Assembly: GCF_015595035.1 (NCBI RefSeq)
Contig: NZ_JADNRN010000001.1
Span: forward strand, 1,550,001 to 1,614,000
Direction: 5' to 3'
DNA from: Marinibium conchae
GTDB taxonomy: Bacteria > Pseudomonadota > Gammaproteobacteria > Enterobacterales > Alteromonadaceae
Length of the DNA stretch: 64,000 bases
The notes below the pieces were generated by a model, which was not told the DNA's origin, did no database searches, and was given only the letters and a program-made list of their open reading frames with translations. This document shows positions 55,414 to 64,000 of the stretch, one piece after another. A program made the translations under genes and the position numbers. The number at the start of each line of letters is the position of its first letter. The stretch's first letter is position 1.

Positions 55414-56517
55414 ATGAGCAATACAAATCTAAATATAAAACAAACACTTACACGTTTGAATCAAAATAAGCTTCCATCATTCAGTTTAGCAGTGGATATT
55501 CAACTTCCATCGCAAGGCATCACGGCAGTGTTAGGTGAATCGGGTTGTGGGAAAACTACATTATTACGCTGCATTGCCGGCCTTGAAAAAGACGTAAGGG
55601 GGCACGTAATTGTCAACTCTGAAATATGGCAAAACGATGACTTTTATTTACCTGCTCATCAACGTAAAACGGGTTTCGTGTTCCAAGATGCTCAACTATT
55701 CTCACACATGACGGTTAAACAAAACCTCGCCTTCGCAGTGAAACGTAGCCACACAAAAGTCGACAACATCTATTACACCGACGTTATTACGACATTGGGT
55801 ATTGCTCATTTGGAGCGGCGCGATAGCATCAACTTAAGTGGTGGAGAGCGTCAACGTGTCGCCATTGCTCGTGCCTTGTTAATTAGACCACAGCTATTGT
55901 TAATGGATGAACCACTAGCATCGCTCGACGCAGCTAGAAAGAGAGAAATATTACCCTATCTACTCTGTATTCAGCGACAATTTAATATTCCCATCGTTTA
56001 TGTCAGTCATTCAACGGATGAAATAACAAAAATCGCTAGTCATGTCCTCATCATGGAGCAAGGAAAGGTGGTGAGGAATGCGCCAATCAATGAAGTGTTT
56101 TCTGTCAATAATTTACCCTTGAATTATGCGCATGAAACCAGCTCTATTGTTGATGCAAAGATTATTAGCAGGCATCAACAGTGGCACTTGCTTGAAGTTA
56201 GCGCAAATGGTTTCAGCCTTTTCATTGAAGACACAGGTCAAGCTATAGGAGACGAGCTAAGACTTAGGATACATGCCAGCGACGTCAGCGTTGCATTGAA
56301 AGAAGAGCAAAGCAACTCCATCATTAACAAACTCGCTGCTGTTATTAGGAAAATAGATATTGACGACAATAAAGCATCACTCATCATCAAGGCTGATGTA
56401 ACTGGTAGTGACTCTAGTCTAGTGGCTAAAGTAACGCGAAAATCTATTAATGATCTTAAATTGAAGGAGCAAATGACGGTATGGCTTCAAATAAAGTCAG
56501 TTGCCATTTTAACCTAG
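55414..56517 (+). CDS. modC: Molybdate ABC transporter ATPase ModC
   Basis: A 367-residue ATPase: Walker A GESGCGKTT, Q-loop FVFQDAQLF, signature LSGGERQRV, Walker B LLLMDEPLASLD and H-loop VSHS. A C-terminal TOBE-like domain (about residues 295-362; SNSIINKLAAVIRKIDIDDNKASLIIK) is typical of ModC and may sense molybdate. The wording HQRKTGFVFQDAQLFSHMTV is characteristic of ModC. It closes the modABC operon, one base after modB. A cofactor gene that uses the imported metal, mobA, lies at 5835-6473 without being linked. No modE is seen in the window. Confidence 0.95.
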   Translation: MSNTNLNIKQTLTRLNQNKLPSFSLAVDIQLPSQGITAVLGESGCGKTTLLRCIAGLEKDVRGHVIVNSEIWQNDDFYLPAHQRKTGFVFQDAQLFSHMTVKQNLAFAVKRSHTKVDNIYYTDVITTLGIAHLERRDSINLSGGERQRVAIARALLIRPQLLLMDEPLASLDAARKREILPYLLCIQRQFNIPIVYVSHSTDEITKIASHVLIMEQGKVVRNAPINEVFSVNNLPLNYAHETSSIVDAKIISRHQQWHLLEVSANGFSLFIEDTGQAIGDELRLRIHASDVSVALKEEQSNSIINKLAAVIRKIDIDDNKASLIIKADVTGSDSSLVAKVTRKSINDLKLKEQMTVWLQIKSVAILT

Positions 56518-56537
56518 CATAGTTCGAACATTCAACG

Positions 56538-56993
56538 CTATGTATCAGACTTCAGACGACTCGAGCTTATTTTCAGGGTTGCTGTTGCAAGGCTTACTTC
56601 CAAAAAGAACGCGATTATTCCCCCTGTTAAAAACATCATACTTAGCATGAACATAACAAGAATAGTGACATCTAGACTGGTGCTTACTAAGCCGTTTACC
56701 ATCAGTAGGATAACATCAATACAGATGATTAAAGCAGACGCTATGAGGAAATTGATCGACCAGTTAGCAAGCCTCATACGCTTATTGAGGGTTGAGATTT
56801 CTTTCAGTGCTTTCTGATCAATACGTGAAGCGTTTTTTCTAGCTTCTTCTTCAAACCACCTCGCTCTGTCGATTACGCGGGCGACGCGTCCGGTCGCAAC
56901 GTTAACCATCTGACCAATACCGACTATTAGAAATATAGGTGCCAAGGCAAGTTGAATGATCTCGACAGCGCTTGTGCTAAGTGTAGTATCCAA
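56538..56993 (-). CDS. DUF2721 family membrane protein
   Basis: A 151-residue protein with three hydrophobic helices (about residues 10-32, 77-98 and 104-130). It has the DUF2721 signature: an N-terminal helix with LALAPIFLIVGIGQMVNVATGRVARVIDRARW, a short charged cytoplasmic segment, and two more helices. The start is TTG (56993); it places the first helix exactly where the family has it, and there is no better codon upstream. No function is established for the family. It converges with modC, 20 bp from its stop. Confidence 0.85.
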   Translation of the reverse strand: MDTTLSTSAVEIIQLALAPIFLIVGIGQMVNVATGRVARVIDRARWFEEEARKNASRIDQKALKEISTLNKRMRLANWSINFLIASALIICIDVILLMVNGLVSTSLDVTILVMFMLSMMFLTGGIIAFFLEVSLATATLKISSSRLKSDT

Positions 56994-57083
56994 ATTTATC
57001 TTCTTGTTTTAAATAGAATATATATGCATTAATAAACAAATAATGACATTAATAACAAGCTCTCGCTAGTAGTTTTGAAGCAA

Positions 57084-60000
57084 TTAGTTCATCTTTTGCA
57101 CTATTCGAGAGATAAGGGTATTTCTGGTGATGGGTTTCGCTAAGTAATCATTCATGCCCGCGGCTAGGCATTTTTCACGGTCACCGAGCATTGCATCAGC
57201 GGTTGCCGCGATAATATGTATGTCCTTGTTCGTTTCGCCCGCCTCACCGTCTCTTATGCGTCTAGTGCACTCAAAGCCATCCATTACAGGCATATTACAA
57301 TCGAGCAGTATCAGATCGATTGTTAGACCAGACTTATGTGCTTTTTTGAGGAAGGCTAATGCTTCTTGTCCGTTCTTTGCCGTAAACACCGTAAGTGCGG
57401 TGTCCTCGAGCATACCACGTAAAATAGCCAAGTTAATTTCATTGTCATCAACCACCAATATGCGACCGGGTTTTAGTTCTGCCTCATCAAGATCAATGCT
57501 TTCCACTAAGCTTTCTAACGAATTGATCCTTTCTCGTACATTCTGGTTGTTTGGAAATAAAGCTGACATAATTGGTAACAAGCTTAATATTGCAAAGGGT
57601 TTGGCGATCACCGCATTTCTACCTGCAATATTGATATTAGGGCTTCGGCTCAGTTTCCCGTACTCCACCCAACATATAGATTCACTTAATTCAGCTTCGT
57701 ACTGTTGGCGAATAAGACTGGCGTTAGGGTAATGGTCTTCGACGATGACCATATTGACACCCTCGTCGTTAAGCGAGTTACACACCTGCCCTCCAAAAGC
57801 ACTTATGTTTTTCGCTACCAAGCTGTACTCATCGTGATTATTCAATAACAGCGCAACCTTTAGGCTATTAAATAGCTGAGTTTCGCTATTATGAAGTGAT
57901 ATTTTTCGCTGTTTTAATTCTACTGAAAAAACAAATTCACTTCCCTTACCTTCTTGGGATACAAGACTCACATTACCATTCATTAAATGGCATAGTTGCT
58001 GGGTTATCGACAGACCAAGCCCAGTACCACCGTAAGTGTGGGAGGTATTGACGTCCTCTTGCTCAAAGGCTCTAAAAATATCCTTTTGTCGATGCTTAGC
58101 GATGCCGATACCAGTATCCTTGACTGAGCATGTGAATTGCAATTTGTCGTTCTTTAAAACCGTCGACGGGCTGATCGTGATGCTGCCTTTATGAGTAAAC
58201 TTGCTCGCATTACTTAACAAATTATTGAGTACTTGTTTTACCCTGTACGCATCACCAAAAGCCCCTTGATGGCTCAGCTTTGATAAGTCAACGAGCAAGC
58301 TAAGTCCTTTTTCATAGGCAATCGGTTGAAATATTGCAACCGTCTCTTCAACTATCTGCACTAGATCAATGGCTTGTTCTCGGAATTCTAATTTACCTGC
58401 CTCAATTTTTGACAAATCGAGTATGTCGTTAACAAGATTGATCAAATTTTGGATGCTGATATCAGTGAGGTTTAGGTAGCTCAATTGGTTTTCGCTTAAG
58501 CCCTCATTTTTAATTAGCTCCAAACTACCCAAAATACCGTTAAGTGGTGTGCGCATTTCATGGCTTACACTAGAAATAAATGCGCTTTTAGTTCGACTTG
58601 CGTCCTGCGCCGAGTCAAGCGCAATCTTCAGTTCATGAGTTCGCTTCTCAACTTGCTTTTCTAACTGAATATTACTTTCTTTTATCTTCTTTTCAGCTTC
58701 TTTATGCACCGTGATGTCACGCAACACCAATGCGACACCGGCAATCTTGTCTGAACCTATAGAAATAGGCGTGGCGAGTAATTGAAGCTCGATGTCAGAG
58801 AGTCTCGTCTTATAAGTCAAAAATTGCTGCACCGACAATTTTGATTTTTGGACTTCCGCAAATATGCTATCAAGGTTAATGCTGATGTTAATTGGCAAAG
58901 AATCGAATTTTACACCCTGAAAATCTCCACCTTGTAAGCCAAATAGTTGCATGGCCGCACGGTTTATAGAAGCAACTTCGCCGTTCGCATCGACAGATAT
59001 AATGGCATCTTGGGTGCCATCAATAATCGCCTTGTATTCAGACTGACTGCTCAGTAGCTCATCTTTCCGGCGAATGAATATATTAAAAAATATCAATAGC
59101 ATGACTAAAATAACAACCCCAATTGCTGTCAGAATGAGCAATAAGCTATATCGCTCATTAAGTATCTCTTGAAGGTCTTTTTCAGGCAGCGAGACTAAGA
59201 GCGTGAGGTCTTTGTTACTTTGTTTGCTCTTAAGCGCTATCTCTCTTTGCAGAAACAAGGCAGATTCAAGATTGCTATTTTTAGGAAGTAACAAAGAAAA
59301 CTGTTTATCGTGATTAACATCAAGGTCAAAGTCGGTATTGAGGTTTCGCTTTATGCCAAGTTCATGTCCAAAAGCAATTTCACTAATGGGGTGGTATAGG
59401 TACTCTTGTTTTTTATTCAGCAGATAAACGTCGTATCGCTTATCAACTGCTTGGCGCATAGCATCAAACATAGCATCGGCATGTACATTCATTACGAGTA
59501 GCAGCTTAGCTTCTGAGTAACTTCCTCTCACTTGGGCTGCAAGGCGAATAGTCGGCGTGATAGGATATTCAATTTCACCAAATTCACGGTTTAAGGTAAT
59601 TTCAGAGATATAAAAGTCATTGGGTGCTAAGGCTTTCGTTTCCAGAAAATAGTCGCGGTTATTTTTTATCTGCAGATCTTGCTCTTCAACGACTCTCAAT
59701 CCGCCGCTCATTCTATCAACTTTCACCAGCTCCTTTCCACTATCGGCACTGAGGAGTCGTAATTGGTCTATCGCTTCTTGTTGCCGCATCAAGGCAATGA
59801 ACGACTTCTGTACATGTTCGCGCGCTTGCTCGAGCTTAGCGTTTAGCCTTGTTCCTTCTATAACCATATCGCCGTTAATTGAATGGTCGTTTTGATTACT
59901 AAAGGCTGTAACGCTGGATGAAGACTGTAAAAATAACAAGTGCCGACGATAAGAGTCGAGTTCAGTTGCGACTCTCTCGCGAGCAACATTCGCCGACTGG

Positions 60001-60092
60001 TTTATCTCTGAATAGGTCGCATCATTAACGCTTTGTGTTATTTCCAACCTAAAATATAGGGTCAATAGTGACACTAATATAAGCACGAACAA
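57084..60092 (-). CDS. Hybrid sensor histidine kinase (start uncertain)
   Basis: A 1002-residue membrane sensor: helix 1 at the very N-terminus, periplasmic double-Cache-like domain (about residues 20-310), helix 2 (about 316-340), PAS domain (about 352-462; YKAIIDGTQDAIISVDANGEV), HisKA (phospho-acceptor His511 in SVSHEMRTPLNG), HATPase with DTGIGIA and GGTGLGLSI, a degenerate receiver-like stretch (about 740-850), and a true receiver domain (about 876-1002; acceptor Asp931 in LLDCNMPVMDG). The TTG start at 60092 falls inside the first helix. The frame stays open to 60152 and would add SRLFLPVSLL before it, so the real start is probably further upstream at an unusual codon. No response regulator is adjacent, and there is no HPt domain. 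Confidence 0.9.
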   Translation of the reverse strand: MFVLILVSLLTLYFRLEITQSVNDATYSEINQSANVARERVATELDSYRRHLLFLQSSSSVTAFSNQNDHSINGDMVIEGTRLNAKLEQAREHVQKSFIALMRQQEAIDQLRLLSADSGKELVKVDRMSGGLRVVEEQDLQIKNNRDYFLETKALAPNDFYISEITLNREFGEIEYPITPTIRLAAQVRGSYSEAKLLLVMNVHADAMFDAMRQAVDKRYDVYLLNKKQEYLYHPISEIAFGHELGIKRNLNTDFDLDVNHDKQFSLLLPKNSNLESALFLQREIALKSKQSNKDLTLLVSLPEKDLQEILNERYSLLLILTAIGVVILVMLLIFFNIFIRRKDELLSSQSEYKAIIDGTQDAIISVDANGEVASINRAAMQLFGLQGGDFQGVKFDSLPINISINLDSIFAEVQKSKLSVQQFLTYKTRLSDIELQLLATPISIGSDKIAGVALVLRDITVHKEAEKKIKESNIQLEKQVEKRTHELKIALDSAQDASRTKSAFISSVSHEMRTPLNGILGSLELIKNEGLSENQLSYLNLTDISIQNLINLVNDILDLSKIEAGKLEFREQAIDLVQIVEETVAIFQPIAYEKGLSLLVDLSKLSHQGAFGDAYRVKQVLNNLLSNASKFTHKGSITISPSTVLKNDKLQFTCSVKDTGIGIAKHRQKDIFRAFEQEDVNTSHTYGGTGLGLSITQQLCHLMNGNVSLVSQEGKGSEFVFSVELKQRKISLHNSETQLFNSLKVALLLNNHDEYSLVAKNISAFGGQVCNSLNDEGVNMVIVEDHYPNASLIRQQYEAELSESICWVEYGKLSRSPNINIAGRNAVIAKPFAILSLLPIMSALFPNNQNVRERINSLESLVESIDLDEAELKPGRILVVDDNEINLAILRGMLEDTALTVFTAKNGQEALAFLKKAHKSGLTIDLILLDCNMPVMDGFECTRRIRDGEAGETNKDIHIIAATADAMLGDREKCLAAGMNDYLAKPITRNTLISRIVQKMN

Positions 60093-60465
60093 TAACGATA
60101 CTGGCAGAAAAAGTCGCGACCACCGCCCGTCTAACAGAAAATTGACTATAACCTAGCCCTCGGTGTTTTTAGTTTTCATGGCATTTACGACTTTAGTATA
60201 GGTTGAGATGAAGGGATTTGTCTATGTTTGGCTGCTATTCACATTTTTGGCGTGTCGCTTACGAAAAAATGCCTTGAAACATGACATTGCAGCACTGACC
60301 CAAGTGATTTGTTATGTTTGAGTCTTTAAAGGCCCTAGCGAAAACGCTCATCTAAGCACATCAAATATCAAGTTTAATGGCCAAGAGACGATACAATAGT
60401 ATTGAGCGTAACACCTTAGCGTTTATCAATTAAACGTATACTAATGCGCAGTTAGGTAACAGTGA
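60093..60465. other. Divergent intergenic region (373 bp)
   Basis: This gap separates the hybrid kinase (leftward) from the TPR-diguanylate cyclase (rightward) and must hold both promoters. The left 60 bases stay open in the kinase frame and may be coding. Near the right end a short inverted repeat CGTTTA-5-TAAACG (60420-60436) is followed at once by TATACT, a good -10 match, so the repeat could be an operator over the cyclase promoter; no clear -35 box is seen. I find no RNA gene and no supported ORF in the middle part. Confidence 0.45.
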
Positions 60466-62619
60466 ATGCTGGCAAAGGCATGTGCAGTAAAGAGGCATAG
60501 TGTGGAAACAAAATCGTACCCTGATTCTGTCCAACGAGGACATCGAGTTCGTGCTATGCCGCGGACTCATTTGGGGGGCATTTGCTCAAAATTGAAGCTT
60601 TTTATTAGCCTTGTTATTGTTGCCAGCGTCGTAACACCATCGTTCCAAAGTATCGCTGTTGATTCGTCATCGGACCAAAGTAGCCTTGTAGGACAGAGCT
60701 ATCAGGAAAGTGAAGCAATACCAACTCAAACTCAGCATGCTGAGTTTGATGAAAACTTAGCATATGCTGATGACCTTCATTCGCGAGGAAAAGAAGCCTA
60801 TTACGACCAGCGATATGAAGACGCAAAAACGCTCTATTACCAAGCAATGGAACTGCTAACCAAAACAACACCCAATTACCTTGCTTTAAAATCGAGTATT
60901 TTTCACGAACTAGGACAAGTTCAAAAACAAGCGAAAAATTGGAAGGAAGCCATCTCTTATCATGAAAAAGCGCTTCATCTTAGGCGTGAAGTTGCCGACC
61001 CCATTCATATTGCCGTCACGCTAAAGAACCTTGCTCAAATTGAGGCTAAGCAAAACAATTTAAGTCGCTCACTAGATTACGCTTTTCAAGGGCTAGAAGT
61101 ACATAAAAGTATCGAACAACCCGAGGATCATGCGGAGCTGATGGTATTAATTGGGTCGACTTATCGTCAATTAAACAGACTGGATACTTCTCTAATCTAT
61201 TTAGATCTTGCTGTAAGCCTTTACACAGAATTAGACAACAAAAACCAAATCGCCAATAGCCAAAATCAAATGGGCTTATTGTACAAAAAATTAGGAAAAT
61301 TCTCCGAGGCCAGAGCAATTTATGAATCATCGGCGTTCTTGCCAGATGACAGCATAGAACCGACAGTTCGCGCTACCGCTTTTCGAGAATTGGCAAAACT
61401 GGAGTTAGCCGATAAAAACTACGATAAAGCCCTCATGCTTGCAAACAAGGCACATGTCATATTTTTAGAACTCAATAGCGTCAATAAAGCAATTGTGACG
61501 GCTCGCACCATAGCAGAATTACATTCACTTAAAAACGAGGCCGATGAAGCCCTTCAGAGCTTTAATGAAGCGCTAGCGTTGGCGGACCAGGCCAATCGCT
61601 TAAAGGACAAAGTGAAAGTCTTGGAAAAGCTTGGCCATCATGTAAAGAAAACCGATGCGAGTAAGGCTCTCGATATTTATTCAGAAGCCTTAGTCATTTC
61701 TAAAAAAGCTGACTTTAAAAGTGAGCAGGTCCGTTTACTTGACTCAATCATGCGTATTTTTGAAGCTCGAGAACAATATCGAGATGCTCTTAGCACAGCA
61801 AAAAGCCTTATCAAGGTACGAAAAGCAATTTATGCAGAGAATGAAAAAAACAAACTTGCTTCAGCAAAAGCTGAGCTAGAAGTGCACATTATCGAAAACG
61901 AGCTCGATTCACTTAGAGAGAAAGCAGAGATTGACCGCCTATCTCTAGCCCAAAAAACCTCTGAAATAGAGATCATTCAGCAAGCAAATCTGATATCAGA
62001 GTTAGAGCTTACCAAGAACCGCTACGCTAGCTTCTTTTTAGCCACCATGGTATTAATCTGTTTGTGTTTTGCTATTTATATCTATCGAGTGTTCATTGCG
62101 TCACGCCGAGCAAATAAAAAGCTACACTATTTAGCAAACTATGATGCCTTAACATCCTGCCTCAATCGCAGAGGATTTTTTAACGCGCTAAAAGACGTTG
62201 ATGCCGAACACAATGCAAACGTAAACTATGCAATTATTATGGCCGACATCGATTACTTCAAGGCTGTAAATGATAATTACGGACACGATGCTGGCGACAT
62301 GGTATTAGTTGAGGTAGGAAAAACCTTGAAAGCCAGAACTCGTAAAAATGACATTGTTGCTCGCTTCGGCGGAGAAGAATTTTGTATCGCGCTTCAAAGC
62401 CTTGAGCCTGAGCAGGCAGAAAAAGTTGCTGAAGATATGCGTAAAAAAATTGAAGCCTTGACAATAGATGGCATCGAGATCACATGCAGCTTCGGCGTGG
62501 CATACTCTAGCTCAGAGAAAGACGATTATACTGAGCTCATTTCTAAAGCCGACAAAGCACTTTATACTTCAAAGGCTAATGGTCGTAATCGAGTCACGGT
62601 GAGTGAATCGCACAACTAA
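60466..62619 (+). CDS. TPR-containing diguanylate cyclase
   Basis: A 717-residue protein. An N-terminal hydrophobic stretch (about residues 43-60) looks like a signal peptide or anchor. ATG at 60556 would place it closer to the start, so the first 30 residues are doubtful. Residues about 100-470 form tetratricopeptide repeats expected in the periplasm (AISYHEKALHLRREVADPIHIAVTLKNLAQIEA and similar). A coiled coil, a transmembrane helix (about 525-545) and a GGDEF domain (about 555-715) follow. RFGGEEFCIAL is an active-site motif, so it should make c-di-GMP. The layout (TPR sensor, helix, GGDEF) is common in Alteromonadales and Vibrio. Its stop lies 40 bp from a tRNA gene on the other strand. 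Confidence 0.92.
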   Translation: MLAKACAVKRHSVETKSYPDSVQRGHRVRAMPRTHLGGICSKLKLFISLVIVASVVTPSFQSIAVDSSSDQSSLVGQSYQESEAIPTQTQHAEFDENLAYADDLHSRGKEAYYDQRYEDAKTLYYQAMELLTKTTPNYLALKSSIFHELGQVQKQAKNWKEAISYHEKALHLRREVADPIHIAVTLKNLAQIEAKQNNLSRSLDYAFQGLEVHKSIEQPEDHAELMVLIGSTYRQLNRLDTSLIYLDLAVSLYTELDNKNQIANSQNQMGLLYKKLGKFSEARAIYESSAFLPDDSIEPTVRATAFRELAKLELADKNYDKALMLANKAHVIFLELNSVNKAIVTARTIAELHSLKNEADEALQSFNEALALADQANRLKDKVKVLEKLGHHVKKTDASKALDIYSEALVISKKADFKSEQVRLLDSIMRIFEAREQYRDALSTAKSLIKVRKAIYAENEKNKLASAKAELEVHIIENELDSLREKAEIDRLSLAQKTSEIEIIQQANLISELELTKNRYASFFLATMVLICLCFAIYIYRVFIASRRANKKLHYLANYDALTSCLNRRGFFNALKDVDAEHNANVNYAIIMADIDYFKAVNDNYGHDAGDMVLVEVGKTLKARTRKNDIVARFGGEEFCIALQSLEPEQAEKVAEDMRKKIEALTIDGIEITCSFGVAYSSSEKDDYTELISKADKALYTSKANGRNRVTVSESHN

Positions 62620-62658
62620 CCTATTCGTCTTGGGGCAAAACGTCGAGCTGTTTAGAAT

Positions 62659-62735
62659 TGGTCGGTGTGAGAGGATTCGAACCTCCGACCCCTGACACCC
62701 CATGACAGTGCGCTACCAAGCTGCGCCACACACCG
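62659..62735 (-). tRNA. tRNA-Pro (anticodon GGG)
   Basis: A 77-nucleotide cloverleaf including an encoded CCA end. The acceptor stem CGGTGTG pairs with CACACCG. D-arm GCGCAGCTTGGTAGCGC and T-arm GGAGGTTCGAATCC are standard. The anticodon loop ATGGGGT gives anticodon GGG. It is very close to E. coli proL, including the unusual U-U pair in the anticodon stem, with one compensated stem change (C-G to U-A). It reads CCC and CCU codons. Confidence 0.96.
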
Positions 62736-62822
62736 ACCGAAGTGCGCATTATATTTGCCAAGAATAAAAAAGCCAGCAATTTCTTTTAAAATCAGTGTTT
62801 GCGAGCACTGGCCGCACAAAAT

Positions 62823-64000
62823 TTATGCTTTTTGTTTCAACTCATCGGCTTCGTCAAGCACAAAGCCCTCGACAAAAGCAGGTACATCATCAACGCAAAG
62901 GGGCTTGGAAAAGTAGAAGCCTTGAATAGTGTAGCCACCTAATAAATTCACTTTTTCTAACTGGCTTTGCGTTTCGACCCCTTCTATTGTGACTGTCAGC
63001 GCCAAGCCTTTTGCTAGTTTGAGAATAACATCGACAATCGCACTTGACCTTGCCTCACCCGCTTCAGTGTCTAACTCAGAAATAAACGAGCGATCAATCT
63101 TTAAATTATCAATTGATAACTGCTGAAGATAAGACAAAGAAGAGAAACCGGTGCCAAAATCATCCAGCGCGATGCCAACACCTTGCTTCTTAAGTTGTTT
63201 TAACTTGCTGTTCACTTCAACAATATTTTCTATTATTGCTGACTCTGTAACTTCTAGCTCCAAACGAGCAGCTGGTAAGCCCGTAGTATTTAGCGTCTCT
63301 GTTACCATATCGAGAAAGTCTTCTTTTAAAAACTGTACGCCCGATACATTCACACATACTTTTACATCCGACGGCCAACTCAGCGCGTCTCGACAGGCTT
63401 GCTCTAAAACATACTTGCCAATTGCAATGATATGCCCGGTTTCTTCCGCCAACTCGATGAAGTCTGCAGGTGAAATCCGTCCTCTAACTGGATGTTCCCA
63501 TCTTACCAGCGCTTCTAAGCCAGTAACCTTCCCTTCAAAACTGTCTATCTGCGGTTGATATTCAACAAAGAACTGCTTTTCCTTCACCGCCAGCTTTAAA
63601 TCAGACATCATTTCAATACGTTTGTTATTCTGCTCTTCAATCTCAGCATCAAATATCGCAAACTGCCCTTTACCACTTGCTTTAGCTGCATACATTGCAA
63701 TGTCGGCTTTCTTAACGAGATCATTCAAAGCAACCCCATGTTGTGGTGCTATGCTCACGCCAATACTTGCCCTAACTTCAATTCGGCTATTTGTTAGCTT
63801 TACGGGGCTTTGAAAACATTCGAGAATTTGCGATGCTCTTCTACTTGCTTGTTTAAGCTCTGTACTGAGTAAAATGAACTCGTCACCACCAAGGCGCGCG
63901 ATCATCTCTTTCGGTTTCAACATTTTCTCAAGTCTTGATGCTAGTAGTTGAAGTAGTTTGTCGCCCTCGTGGTGACCAAATACATCGTTTACCTCCTTGA
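62823..64000 (-). CDS. GGDEF-EAL protein (5' end missing)
   Basis: The C-terminal part of a c-di-GMP protein cut by the right edge of the window. The frame is open to the last base, where VNDVFGHHEGDKLL shows that the GGDEF domain has already begun, so the ATG at 63923 is internal. The GGDEF motif is ARLGGDEFILL. The EAL domain is complete and well conserved: EALVRWEHP, NVSGVQF, LEVTESAI, DDFGTGFSSLSYL, KIDRSF, EGVET and QGFYFSKPL. It is therefore likely to be an active phosphodiesterase, with the GGDEF part either active or regulatory. It lies beside the TPR-diguanylate cyclase, separated by tRNA-Pro, and the two may form an opposing pair. Confidence 0.93.
   Translation of the reverse strand, partial: KEVNDVFGHHEGDKLLQLLASRLEKMLKPKEMIARLGGDEFILLSTELKQASRRASQILECFQSPVKLTNSRIEVRASIGVSIAPQHGVALNDLVKKADIAMYAAKASGKGQFAIFDAEIEEQNNKRIEMMSDLKLAVKEKQFFVEYQPQIDSFEGKVTGLEALVRWEHPVRGRISPADFIELAEETGHIIAIGKYVLEQACRDALSWPSDVKVCVNVSGVQFLKEDFLDMVTETLNTTGLPAARLELEVTESAIIENIVEVNSKLKQLKKQGVGIALDDFGTGFSSLSYLQQLSIDNLKIDRSFISELDTEAGEARSSAIVDVILKLAKGLALTVTIEGVETQSQLEKVNLLGGYTIQGFYFSKPLCVDDVPAFVEGFVLDEADELKQKA

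Noticed and set aside
57154-57732. 192-residue frame opposite the hybrid kinase receiver domain
   Set aside because: Fully inside a conserved receiver-domain sequence on the other strand; Ser/Arg-rich translation typical of a shadow frame.
1-64000. CRISPR arrays, insertion sequences, integrases, attachment sites
   Set aside because: No regularly spaced direct repeats (other than the short modA-modB array), transposase or recombinase reading frames were found. The tRNA-Pro gene has no integrase beside it.

Overview
The window looks like a chromosomal segment of a marine-type gammaproteobacterium, most likely Alteromonadales (Alteromonadaceae or a close relative). This rests on gene content read by eye: close YbiT, YehS and Cca homologues of E. 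coli, a proline tRNA with an encoded CCA end, a TonB receptor followed by a TPR-sulfotransferase, a tricorn-type S41 protease, an ABC permease fused to an M1 peptidase, and several c-di-GMP proteins. No plasmid, phage, transposase, integrase or CRISPR signal was found. Both window edges cut through genes.

Layout. Positions 1-4908 hold a MacB/LolD-type ABC exporter operon with three successive HlyD-type adaptors. A lone periplasmic solute-binding protein (4983-5771) and a convergent mobA-like gene (5835-6473) follow. Positions 6517-19166 are a dense leftward run of eleven genes: a membrane Ser/Thr kinase with PEGA and formylglycine-generating-enzyme-like domains, a membrane FHA protein, two proteins I do not recognise, a membrane protein with a degenerate Lon-protease-like domain, a lipoprotein, two exported helical proteins, a MotA/TolQ/ExbB-like channel protein, and two single-pass periplasmic proteins. 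Two more leftward genes (26241-27231), one ExbD/MotB-like, look like part of the same system. Between them lies a rightward CusCBA-type copper/silver efflux operon (19401-26217) with a Met/Cys-rich leader protein.

Positions 27486-44954 are mostly housekeeping or peptide-processing genes: an S9 peptidase, the ABC-M1 peptidase pair, ybiT, yehS, an SMP-30-like beta-propeller, a tricorn protease homologue, a GGDEF-EAL protein and cca. Positions 45388-56517 hold a TonB receptor, a TPR-sulfotransferase, an M1 aminopeptidase lipoprotein, a chemoreceptor and modABC, with a 17-bp tandem repeat between modA and modB. The right end has a DUF2721 protein, a hybrid histidine kinase, a TPR-diguanylate cyclase, tRNA-Pro(GGG) and an incomplete GGDEF-EAL gene.

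The most interesting part is the kinase / FHA / Lon-like / ExbBD-like locus. It pairs the signalling parts of the type VI secretion threonine-phosphorylation pathway (kinase, FHA, FGE-like domain) with a putative ion-driven inner-membrane motor and several exported helical proteins, yet no type VI structural gene is present. I know of no named system with this composition. Its function is inference only.
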